Positions 1 through 5,279 of a stretch of DNA of 6,924 bases are shown one piece after another. Location: NCBI GenBank assembly GCA_017883485.1, contig JADGNM010000136.1, positions 1-6,924 on the forward strand. The letters are read 5' to 3'. Position 1 is the first letter of the stretch; the number at the start of each line of letters is the position of its first letter. Source of the DNA: Methanosarcina sp. Its GTDB lineage: Archaea; Halobacteriota; Methanosarcinia; Methanosarcinales; Methanosarcinaceae. Under the pieces are notes generated by a model. It saw nothing but the letters and a program-made list of their open reading frames with translations. It made no database searches and was not told the origin of the DNA. Both the position numbers and the translations under genes were made by a program.

Positions 1-83
1 TCGGTAAGTGTCACAGTGTATCTGTTCATAAGTGATACTTATGAATATCATTCAATATAACTCTTAAGACTTTCAATCATTGA

Positions 84-704
84 CGCGACACTAGTCATAT
101 AAAGGATAGTTTTAGTAAAAGTGACAACTGTAATTCATTATGGAAATATTTTGGTATTAAAACACAACCTAAAGAGGCAGTTACACAATCTAGAGAAGCA
201 ATCACACAATCAAAAAAGGAACAGCAAATTAGAGACATCGAGAACCGGCTTGAGAAATTCTACATACCAGCAAACGATATCATAAACGGTCAATTAAAGA
301 AAAATCATCAACAAACAATCAACGGAGGTCCATTGGGTTCAGGTGTCTCCGGACTTAAACATCTCAGAAAATACAGCTATCTAGGAGATAAAACAACATG
401 TGATGCATACGAAAAATACATAACTAGCATATGTGAAAGTAGAAAATCCATAACATGCAGAGACATGTACCGAGACTTCAAAGATTATAACTGCACAGAG
501 AAAAGCGGTAATTGCATGGAGAGGAATTGGGCTAAATGCGAAAATAATTTAGACCGGTGCGAACATTTCGACAAGTGCCCAACCAAAGACCAAGATAATA
601 TTATCATAAACAACGCCAATTGCAAATATTACCTAGAATTAAAGGATGCAATAACAGAAGACATAAAAAAGTACAAAGAAAGACTATTAGAACTAAAAGA
701 ATAA
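84..704 (+). pseudogene. Cysteine-rich hypothetical protein, start lost (5'-truncated reading frame)
   Basis: I do not recognise the family. The frame is open from the codon after a stop at 81-83 to a TAA at 702-704. The peptide reads like real protein well upstream of the first possible start: residues read from 231-269 give RDIENRLEKFYIP, a charged helical segment. No ATG, GTG or TTG occurs in frame before a TTG at 333. That TTG has GGAGGT only 3 nt before it, which is too close for a good start, and using it would discard the helical part (a TTG product would be 123 residues). The C-terminal half has nine cysteines, five of them spaced 5-7 residues apart around 512-580, without a zinc motif I can name. 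It ends in a lysine/glutamate-rich helix. No signal peptide or membrane segment is visible. Codons are AT-rich (many AGA, ATA, AAA), unlike the ribosomal genes downstream. I infer a gene whose 5' end was lost; expression from TTG 333 is possible. Confidence 0.45.
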
Positions 705-732
705 AAATAGTTATCTCAGACTATCCTTTATA
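98..732. repeat. 13-bp perfect inverted repeat pair flanking the cysteine-rich frame
   Basis: TATAAAGGATAGT at 98-110 is the exact reverse complement of ACTATCCTTTATA at 720-732. The right copy begins 15 nt after the stop of the cysteine-rich frame. The left copy lies just inside its open 5' end. The immediate flanks show no clear target-site duplication. The pair could be ends of a small mobile element or simply a remnant; the sequence alone does not decide. Confidence 0.5.
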
Positions 733-813
733 ATAAGTTATTTTTTAAGCCATTTACTTACAATTTTTGCCTAACTGTTGTAAATACTCTTAAGGATTAA
801 TTTTTAAGAGCCT

Positions 814-1325
814 CTAAACTTGTTCCAGGGAATCCCAATTCGTATATGTGTTGGTGGTTCCTTGTGGTGATGCTAATGGATCACATATCTTCAAAACTTC
901 TTACAGGTCTTCCTTTGTAGGAATATCTTTGTTCTTTTCAAGCACCTTAGCTTTATTTTTACCTAAAACTAGCAATTCGATATCGTTATTACGGTAGAAG
1001 ATTTGGACACCATTCGCATTACGCTTTAACCGTCATTGGAGTAAGCCCTTTATCTTTCAGAGATCTCTCAAAATTAAGAAGATACACTCTAAATAAGTCA
1101 CTGTCTCATCAACAAACCAGATTCAATTTCCTGTCCAGCTTCCAGAATAAGTTCATCCGGCTTTTTTCCTGTAAATTCACAAAAGGCTTTTATAGCTTGT
1201 AGATAATTACGCTCAGTGTTTGCGCTTGCGTCGATTGACAAAAGCCAACTAGATATGATTGGGTCGTTTTTCAGATAACTGGCATGACCTGATGTCAGTT
1301 TAAAGTTTTTCGTACTATAAATCAC
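814..1325 (-). pseudogene. Tyrosine recombinase / phage-type integrase relic
   Basis: Read on the minus strand, 1325-1098 gives an integrase N-terminal core-binding (SAM-like) domain, with motifs such as SSWLLSIDASANTERNYLQA and AFCEFTGKKPDELI. It then hits TGA. Homology continues in a second frame (DLFRVYLLNFERSLKDKG, then LTPMTVKA) until a TAA. It continues in a third frame (NGVQIFYRNNDIELLVLG, then VLEKNKDIPTKEDL), where a TAA stands where a glutamine codon fits, and carries on as EVLKICDPL to about 874. Beyond that I see no catalytic domain: the Arg-His-Arg-Tyr residues are absent, so the relic is inactive. The frame ends at a TAG at 814-816. Two frame changes, one in-frame stop and loss of the C-terminal two thirds make this a clear pseudogene. 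The only conventional start is GTG 1325, which sits inside an AGGTGAT ribosome binding site; an ACG at 1313-1311 lies 7 nt beyond that site. Such relics usually mark a decayed integrated element. Confidence 0.8.
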
Positions 1326-1382
1326 CTGATCGAATGTATAATTACCTAAACACAGTAACTGATTTCCAGTTTAAACTAAAAT

Positions 1383-1390
1383 CATATTTA
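1383..1390 (+). promoter_or_regulatory. Candidate TATA box for the S19e operon
   Basis: CATATTTA lies in an AT-rich stretch (TTTAAACTAAAATCATATTTA) immediately before GC-richer sequence. A start about 25 nt downstream would give a leader of roughly 165 nt. It is the best TATA-like match between the integrase relic and S19e, but archaeal TATA boxes are degenerate and this is only a visual match. Confidence 0.25.
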
Positions 1391-1578
1391 CCGGCATTAT
1401 CGGGCCTGAGGGCCCAATTCCCAAGAGTCCATAAAATCCAGCTACAAAACCAATGGGATATCCCGACAGAGAAGAGTTACCTCAATCGGGAAAAGCAACT
1501 TTAGCGGCCAGAGAAGGAGAATCGGCTATTCGTCCCTGACCTGCAAAAATAACTTGATTCGGAAAAGGAGGAGACTAT
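1391..1578 (+). other. Gene-free stretch, possible structured leader of S19e
   Basis: This stretch has no recognisable gene. It contains a GGGCC/GGCCC hairpin with a TGAG loop (1402-1415) and a TCCCGA/TCGGGA stem (1461-1466 with 1486-1491) around a 19-nt loop. It also holds a 28-codon ATG frame (1453-1539) with no strong ribosome binding site. It is more GC-rich than the accessory DNA on its left. It could be a structured 5' leader or unrelated debris. Confidence 0.3.
1567..1573 (+). promoter_or_regulatory. Strong ribosome binding site that decides the S19e start
   Basis: GGAGGAG is complementary to the 3' end of 16S rRNA. It is followed after 5 nt by ACG 1579-1581, in the S19e frame. No comparable site precedes the first in-frame ATG at 1606, so the site points to initiation at the ACG. 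Confidence 0.7.
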
Positions 1579-2028
1579 ACGACTACAGTATTTGACGTTC
1601 CTGCAATGGAACTTATCGAAAAAGTTGCAGGTATTCTTAAAGATAAAGAAAATATCGTTCCCCCTGAATGGGCAGGGAACGTGAAAACCGGAGTTCACAA
1701 AGAACTTTCCCCAAGTAATGATGAGTGGTGGTATATCAGATGCGCTGCAGTCCTGAGGAAAATCTACACTGATGGACCCGTAGGGATTGAAAGACTTCGC
1801 TCCGTATACGGCGGGAAGAAGGACAATGGATCAACTCCGTCCCACAAAGCAAAGGGCAGCGGTTCGATTGCCAGAAAGGCAGTACAGCAGCTTGAAGCTG
1901 CAGGTTACCTGCAAAAGGTAAAGGAAGGACGAACAGTATCTGCAAAGGGACGTTCCATGCTTGATAATGCGGCCAATGAGCTTAAGCATGAACTTCTTGA
2001 GAAGATCCCTGAACTTGCAAAATACTGA
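1579..2028 (+). CDS. rps19e: 30S ribosomal protein S19e, apparent ACG start
   Basis: Small-subunit ribosomal protein of archaea and eukaryotes, which binds the 30S head and is needed for maturation. With the ACG start it has 149 residues, normal for archaeal S19e. Family signatures include [43 protein letters not shown], the YGGKK core and [17 protein letters not shown], a winged-helix-like fold. Start choice: the first in-frame ATG (1606) would cut off TTVFDVPA, which matches the conserved S19e N-terminus (MTTVYDVPA in related archaea, from memory). The ACG at 1579 stands exactly where that methionine belongs and lies 5 nt behind GGAGGAG. No ATG, GTG or TTG occurs in frame between the upstream stop (1555-1557) and 1606. 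ACG is therefore either a genuine non-standard start, a recent ATG-to-ACG change, or a sequence error. First gene of a run with the PDCD5-like gene 41 nt downstream. Confidence 0.93.
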   Translation, partial: TTTVFDVPAMELIEKVAGILKDKENIVPPEWAGNVKTGVHKELSPSNDEWWYIRCAAVLRKIYTDGPVGIERLRSVYGGKKDNGSTPSHKAKGSGSIARKAVQQLEAAGYLQKVKEGRTVSAKGRSMLDNAANELKHELLEKIPELAKY

Positions 2029-2040
2029 GAAAAGCTTCTT

Positions 2041-2060
2041 CCGGAAAACCGGTTTTTCGG
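2041..2060 (+). other. 20-nt near-perfect palindrome abutting the next ribosome binding site
   Basis: CCGGAAAACCGGTTTTTCGG reads almost the same on both strands, with one mismatched pair around the perfect core AAAACCGGTTTT. It fills the gap between S19e and the PDCD5-like gene and ends at the first G of the GGTGAT site (2060-2065). CCGG-AAAA-CCGG followed by five T residues could also act as a small hairpin plus T tract, an attenuator or partial terminator. Confidence 0.4.
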
Positions 2061-2069
2061 GTGATTGCC

Positions 2070-2426
2070 ATGTCTACTGATGACGAACTAGACGAAATCC
2101 GAAAGAGACGGCTTGCAGAAATCCAGAGACAGCAGGCACAGCATCAGCAGTCCGACGTGCAGTCGGCTTACCAGCAGGAACAGGCAAGAGCTGAAATGGA
2201 TGCTCAGAAACAGGCTATCCTGAGGCAAATCCTGACCCCTGAAGCTAGAGAGCGGTTGACAGCTCTGAAGATGTCAAGACCGGCCTATGTAGAGCAGATT
2301 GAAATGCAGCTGATATCGCTTGCTCAGGGTGGAAGGCTCCCGTCTCAAATCGATGATGAAAAGCTTAAAACACTCCTGATGAAGATGCAGCCAAAAAAGC
2401 GTAAGACGTCCATAACCCGGGTTTAA
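2070..2426 (+). CDS. PDCD5-family DNA-binding protein
   Basis: Archaeal member of the PDCD5/TFAR19 family: a small, basic, mostly helical protein annotated as DNA-binding. Its archaeal function is not settled. The 118-residue product shows the family layout. First comes a charged N-terminal helix ([18 protein letters not shown]), then a glutamine-rich linker. The conserved core follows ([18 protein letters not shown], then [20 protein letters not shown]), with a C-terminal helix ([18 protein letters not shown]) and a basic tail. Start: ATG 2070 was chosen over in-frame GTG 2061 because GGTGAT (2060-2065) lies 4 nt before it and the GTG itself is part of that site. It sits between S19e and the PP-loop gene, an arrangement common in euryarchaea, which suggests a link to translation or ribosome biogenesis. 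Probably cotranscribed with both. Confidence 0.9.
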   Translation: MSTDDELDEIRKRRLAEIQRQQAQHQQSDVQSAYQQEQARAEMDAQKQAILRQILTPEARERLTALKMSRPAYVEQIEMQLISLAQGGRLPSQIDDEKLKTLLMKMQPKKRKTSITRV

Positions 2427-2430
2427 GTCG

Positions 2431-3033
2431 ATGAGAGTATCGGTCCTCTTTAGCGGGGGCAAGGACAGTTCACTTTCTGCCCTTTTAATGGAACCGTTTT
2501 TTGAGATCGAACTCGTGACCTGCAGTTTCGGCTTGCTTCCCAATGGAGAGCTGGTAGCAAAAACTGCAAAAGAGTTACGTTTTCCGCACAGGGTTCTCTA
2601 TCTCGAACAGGAAATCCTTGAAAAGGCATATGATAAAATAATGAACGACGGGTTTCCGAAAAGCGCTATCAATTATATCCATGAGAAAGCAGTAGAGACT
2701 CTTGCTTCTGACCCTGATGTAAAACTAATTGCTGACGGAACCAGAAGGGATGACAGGGTTCCTGTGCTTTCGATTTCCCAGGTAAGAAGCATTGAAGACC
2801 GGCTGGGAATTCATTATATCTGCCCTCTGAAAGGATACGGCAAAAAGACCTTAAGTAATCTTGTTGAACTCTACCTGAGAATTGAAGAAGGACCAAGTGA
2901 AAGCATTCAAAAAGCGGACTATGAAACTGAGCTCAGGGAGTTTATCAGACAGAAGCATGGTGAAGAGAAGATAAAGGAACTGTTTCCTGCCCATATCCAG
3001 TCCCATGTGCTTTCGAGGAAAGAATCGGCCTGA
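2431..3033 (+). CDS. PP-loop ATP pyrophosphatase-like protein (COG2117-type), substrate unknown
   Basis: A 200-residue protein of the N-type ATP pyrophosphatase (PP-loop, alpha-hydrolase) superfamily, whose members activate a substrate by adenylation. The PP-loop signature SGGKDSS is at residues 8-14 after a hydrophobic beta strand (VSVLF). A second conserved-looking motif, ADGTRRDDR at residues 101-109, resembles the substrate-binding region of tRNA thiolation and amidotransferase relatives. The C-terminal part is helical and charged. I see no zinc fingers, rhodanese or THUMP domain, so thiolation of tRNA is not shown. The archaeal group has been described only as a predicted tRNA-modifying-type PP-loop ATPase. 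The gene starts 4 nt after the PDCD5-like stop with no clear ribosome binding site, which suggests translational coupling. Its place in a ribosomal operon suggests a role in RNA or translation-factor modification, but that is inference. An imperfect hairpin follows the stop. Confidence 0.85.
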   Translation: MRVSVLFSGGKDSSLSALLMEPFFEIELVTCSFGLLPNGELVAKTAKELRFPHRVLYLEQEILEKAYDKIMNDGFPKSAINYIHEKAVETLASDPDVKLIADGTRRDDRVPVLSISQVRSIEDRLGIHYICPLKGYGKKTLSNLVELYLRIEEGPSESIQKADYETELREFIRQKHGEEKIKELFPAHIQSHVLSRKESA

Positions 3034-3049
3034 AGAAGATTTTGAAGAT

Positions 3050-3080
3050 CAGGAAATTTTCCGAAAGGGGAAAAATTCTG
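3050..3080 (+). terminator. Imperfect hairpin after the PP-loop gene
   Basis: Left arm CAGGAAATTTTCC and right arm GGGGAAAAATTCTG pair around a GAAA-type loop, with a small A/A internal loop. It lies 17 nt after the stop at 3031-3033. It may end the S19e transcript or protect its 3' end. There is no long T tract directly after it, so intrinsic termination is uncertain. Confidence 0.4.
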
Positions 3081-3088
3081 GAATAAAG

Positions 3089-3096
3089 ATTTATAC
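3089..3096 (+). promoter_or_regulatory. Candidate TATA box upstream of L39e (distal)
   Basis: ATTTATAC, preceded by purine-rich AATAAAG that could serve as a BRE, is a good visual match to a methanogen promoter. The expected start is near 3115-3120. That would give a leader of about 240 nt before L39e or a separate small RNA covering the D-arm-like fold. Confidence 0.35.
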
Positions 3097-3176
3097 GATA
3101 ATCGAGTTATATTCAACCCTTATACTGCTGCAGGTTAACCGTAACTCTCATAGATTTACCTGATATGGTTTTAAAA

Positions 3177-3206
3177 GCTGAAGGGTTAGTTCAGCCGGGT
3201 AGAACC
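3177..3206 (+). other. tRNA-D-arm-like fold in the L39e upstream region
   Basis: This is part of the 326-nt gene-free stretch 3034-3359. From 3180 it reads like a tRNA 5' half: a 7-nt acceptor-like GAAGGGT, TA at positions 8-9, then GTTC and GAAC (3189-3192, 3202-3205) closing an AGCCGGGTA loop with the usual A and GG. No anticodon arm, T arm or matching acceptor strand follows, so it is not a functional tRNA. The same bases can instead form GCTGAA/TTCAGC (3177-3182 with 3190-3195), which excludes the D-arm pairing. It could be a tRNA relic or a structured leader. Confidence 0.35.
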
Positions 3207-3271
3207 ATAATTACTTTAGTGAAAATCGCAATCCGCTATTAACTAATGCAGCCAGGAATTGACAAACTGGA

Positions 3272-3280
3272 CTATTTAAT
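3272..3280 (+). promoter_or_regulatory. Candidate TATA box upstream of L39e (proximal)
   Basis: CTATTTAAT lies in AT-rich sequence. A start about 25 nt downstream, near 3300-3305, would give a leader of about 55-60 nt to the L39e start. The region is so AT-rich that chance matches are likely. Confidence 0.25.
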
Positions 3281-3283
3281 GAT

Positions 3284-3515
<232 letters not shown>

Positions 3516-3532
3516 GCGAGGAAGTGGGAAAA

Positions 3533-3802
3533 ATGGCAGATGATATGGTAAAAGAACAAATCTATACTATCCCTCTCAGAGTAGTGAAGAGCGTACCTGC
3601 ATGGAAAAGAGCCAACAGGGCAATTATCGAAGTAAGGAACTTTCTCGTAAGGCACCTGAAAGTAGAACCAGTAAAGATTAAGCTGGACAAGTCGATCAAT
3701 GAGCACCTCTGGGAAAAAGGCTGTGAAAAGCCTCCTCTCTCCATCCGGGTCAGAGCTGTGAAATTCGCAGACGGCGAGGTCCAGGCAGAACTTGCCCAGT
3801 AA
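3533..3802 (+). CDS. rpl31e: 50S ribosomal protein L31e
   Basis: Large-subunit ribosomal protein of archaea and eukaryotes located at the rim of the peptide exit tunnel, where nascent-chain factors dock. The 89-residue product shows the family features: [20 protein letters not shown] near the N-terminus, an [15 protein letters not shown] helix, [13 protein letters not shown], and [19 protein letters not shown] near the C-terminus. Start: ATG 3533 gives the standard [12 protein letters not shown] N-terminus. An in-frame GTG at 3524 would add three residues, but the only purine-rich site before it (GAGG, 3518-3521) is 2 nt away, too close. The gene lies 17 nt after L39e and 30 nt before aIF6, in line with one transcript. 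Confidence 0.94.
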   Translation: MADDMVKEQIYTIPLRVVKSVPAWKRANRAIIEVRNFLVRHLKVEPVKIKLDKSINEHLWEKGCEKPPLSIRVRAVKFADGEVQAELAQ

Positions 3803-3832
3803 ATAATCAGAAAACGCGAAGCTTCAACGAAT

Positions 3833-4492
3833 ATGATTCGAACAGTGGATATTTACGATACCCCGATGATAGGGGTCTTTGCGGCATGCACAGATGATGT
3901 TGTTCTCATCCCCACCCTGACAAAACCTGAGACCTGTGCCATACTCGAAGATACGCTTAATGTAAGGGTAGTTGAGACTCTTATAAACGGAAGCGTTGTA
4001 ATTGGAGCCCTTTCAAGAGGGAACTCAAATGGCTTTCTGGTTTCATACGGAACCGATGCCAATGAACTGCAAAAATTAACAGGAATTCAGGTAGAAATCC
4101 TCCCCGATAAGTTAAATGCAGTAGGCAACATTGTACTTGCAAACGATTCCGCAGCGCTTGTGCACCCAGAATTATCAGATAGAGCTATTGAGACTATTGC
4201 CGGAACACTTAAAGTCGAAGTTTATAGGGGAACAATTGCCGGGATAAAAAATGTAGGGATGGCAGGAGTTGTCACCAGCAGAGGGCTTCTGGTGCATCCG
4301 AAAGTGACACTTTCGGAAAGAGAAACTCTGGAAGAGATCTTCGAACTTCCGGTGAACATAGGAACTACAAACTTTGGAACCCAGATGCTCGGCTCAGGCC
4401 TGCTTGCTAACTCTAAAAGCTATCTGGCAGGTTCGGAGACTACAGGACCCGAACTTGGGAGAATCGAAGAAGCACTTGGGTTCATAAAATGA
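3833..4492 (+). CDS. eif6: Translation initiation factor aIF6
   Basis: Archaeal homologue of eIF6, an anti-association factor that binds the large ribosomal subunit and prevents premature joining to the small subunit. The 219-residue product has the expected length for archaeal aIF6 (about 220). It shows the repeating pattern of the five-bladed pentein fold: [91 protein letters not shown]. Glycine- and asparagine-rich turns recur between strands, as in the family. No good ribosome binding site precedes ATG 3833, so translation may depend on readthrough from L31e (30 nt upstream) or on an unseen start signal. Its place between L31e and LX is the standard euryarchaeal order and fits coordinated supply of large-subunit parts and their guard factor. 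Confidence 0.95.
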   Translation: MIRTVDIYDTPMIGVFAACTDDVVLIPTLTKPETCAILEDTLNVRVVETLINGSVVIGALSRGNSNGFLVSYGTDANELQKLTGIQVEILPDKLNAVGNIVLANDSAALVHPELSDRAIETIAGTLKVEVYRGTIAGIKNVGMAGVVTSRGLLVHPKVTLSERETLEEIFELPVNIGTTNFGTQMLGSGLLANSKSYLAGSETTGPELGRIEEALGFIK

Positions 4493-4546
4493 AAACTAAC
4501 TATCCATCTGTTCCGAAATAAATCTACGGCAGGAGTGGTGACCAAG

Positions 4547-4723
4547 ATGAAGAAGTTTGTTATTAAAGGCAAATTTAAAGCAGGAACTAACTGGGAAATA
4601 TTCACAAAGAACGTCGAAAGTCAGAATGAAAAGAATGCAACAGATAAAGTATTTTCTGTCTTCGGAAGCAAACATGGTATTAAAAGAAGCCAGATCCAGA
4701 TCGAAAGCATTGCTGAGGAGTGA
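4547..4723 (+). CDS. rplX: 50S ribosomal protein LX (L18a/L20a type)
   Basis: Small archaeal large-subunit protein related to one half of eukaryotic L18a. The 58-residue product matches the usual length, with signature segments [12 protein letters not shown] near the start, [20 protein letters not shown] in the middle and [15 protein letters not shown] near the end. Start: ATG 4547 has GGTGA (4537-4541) 5 nt upstream. In-frame GTG codons at 4535 and 4538 would use up that site and add residues the family lacks. The stop overlaps the region just before the prefoldin gene, giving tight coupling. Encoded 54 nt after aIF6 in the same direction. Confidence 0.93.
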   Translation: MKKFVIKGKFKAGTNWEIFTKNVESQNEKNATDKVFSVFGSKHGIKRSQIQIESIAEE

Positions 4724-4728
4724 AGAAC

Positions 4729-5160
4729 GTGGCAGAGGTCGGTGAAGATTTCAGGAATCTGGCAGCCAGGTATCAGGAATTCCAGAGGCAGGTCGAAGCC
4801 CTGAGACAGGAAATGGGCGTAGTTCAGGCTTCCATTACAAGCTGCGATCAGACAATCTTAACCATCAACGATCTGAAAGCAGCCACTGCTGAAGGCAAGA
4901 CTGCTGAAACGATGGTTCCTGTAGGTTATGGTTCATTTGCTCATGCGGAAATTAAAAATGCAGACAAGATCATTGTAAATCTGGGATCAGGTTTCAGCGC
5001 AGAGAAAACCGCAGATGAAGCTATTGAGACCTTGAACCGCCGCAAAGAGCAGCTTACAAAACTTCTCGAACAAATGAATGCTTCACTGACTAAATTCGCA
5101 CAGGGTATGCAGGCTCTGGAAGCTGAGGCTACAAGACTTCAGCAAGCTGGCCAGGCCTGA
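4729..5160 (+). CDS. pfdA: Prefoldin subunit alpha
   Basis: Alpha subunit of the hexameric cytosolic chaperone prefoldin (two alpha, four beta), which captures unfolded nascent proteins and hands them to the thermosome. The 143-residue product has the prefoldin layout. An N-terminal coiled coil (about residues 8-40: YQEFQRQVEALRQEMGVVQ) is followed by a beta-hairpin core with the conserved ETMVPVGYGSFAHAEI and DKIIVNLGSGFSAEKTADEA. A C-terminal coiled coil follows (ETLNRRKEQLTKLLEQMNA, then ALEAEATRLQQ). Start: GTG 4729 is placed 5 nt after GGAGTGA (4718-4723). An alternative in-frame GTG at 4720 would add KNV and overlap the LX stop, but has no spaced ribosome binding site. The beta subunit gene is not in this window. 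Its neighbours fit folding of proteins leaving the ribosome. Confidence 0.94.
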   Translation: MAEVGEDFRNLAARYQEFQRQVEALRQEMGVVQASITSCDQTILTINDLKAATAEGKTAETMVPVGYGSFAHAEIKNADKIIVNLGSGFSAEKTADEAIETLNRRKEQLTKLLEQMNASLTKFAQGMQALEAEATRLQQAGQA

Positions 5161-5229
5161 GAAAACCCGGCTTTAAGACAAAATCTGAATTATCAGTTCA
5201 AGAACTTATTCAAGAGTGAAACCTTTTGA

Positions 5230-5257
5230 TTTAATAGTAATTACCTATTTTTTACTA
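5230..5257 (+). promoter_or_regulatory. Candidate ftsY promoter with dyad
   Basis: TTTAATAG (5230-5237) is TATA-like and could start transcription near 5258-5262, about 20 nt before ftsY. It overlaps TAGTAA (5235-5240), which pairs with TTACTA (5252-5257). Between them lies a run of six T (5248-5253) that might instead end transcription from prefoldin alpha. The 119-nt gap between pfdA and ftsY, much longer than other gaps in the run, supports a promoter or terminator here. Confidence 0.35.
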
Positions 5258-5279
5258 AATCTCTCTGGGATGGAATTCT

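Noticed and set aside
1..60. Frame open from the window edge to a TAA at 58-60, possibly the end of an upstream gene.
   Set aside because: Only 19 residues are visible and none is recognisable, so it cannot be supported.
60..794. 9-bp direct repeat ACTCTTAAG at 60-68 and 786-794 as a target-site duplication around the cysteine-rich frame.
   Set aside because: The copies do not abut the 13-bp inverted repeats, and 9 AT-rich bases can recur by chance.
1606..1608. ATG 1606 as the S19e start.
   Set aside because: It removes the conserved TTVFDVPA segment and has no ribosome binding site, while ACG 1579 has a perfect one.
3112..3206. Possible permuted tRNA: ACCCTT upstream could pair with the acceptor-like AAGGGT at 3181-3186.
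   Set aside because: The bases before ACCCTT do not form a 5-bp T arm with a 7-base loop, and no anticodon arm follows the D-arm, so a tRNA cannot be built in either order.
3524..3532. GTG 3524 as the L31e start.
   Set aside because: The only purine-rich site is 2 nt before it, and ATG 3533 gives the family-standard N-terminus.
4557..4745. Plus-strand frame overlapping LX and the start of prefoldin alpha.
   Set aside because: The other frame encodes a full LX protein with an ideal ribosome binding site; this one has no family features.
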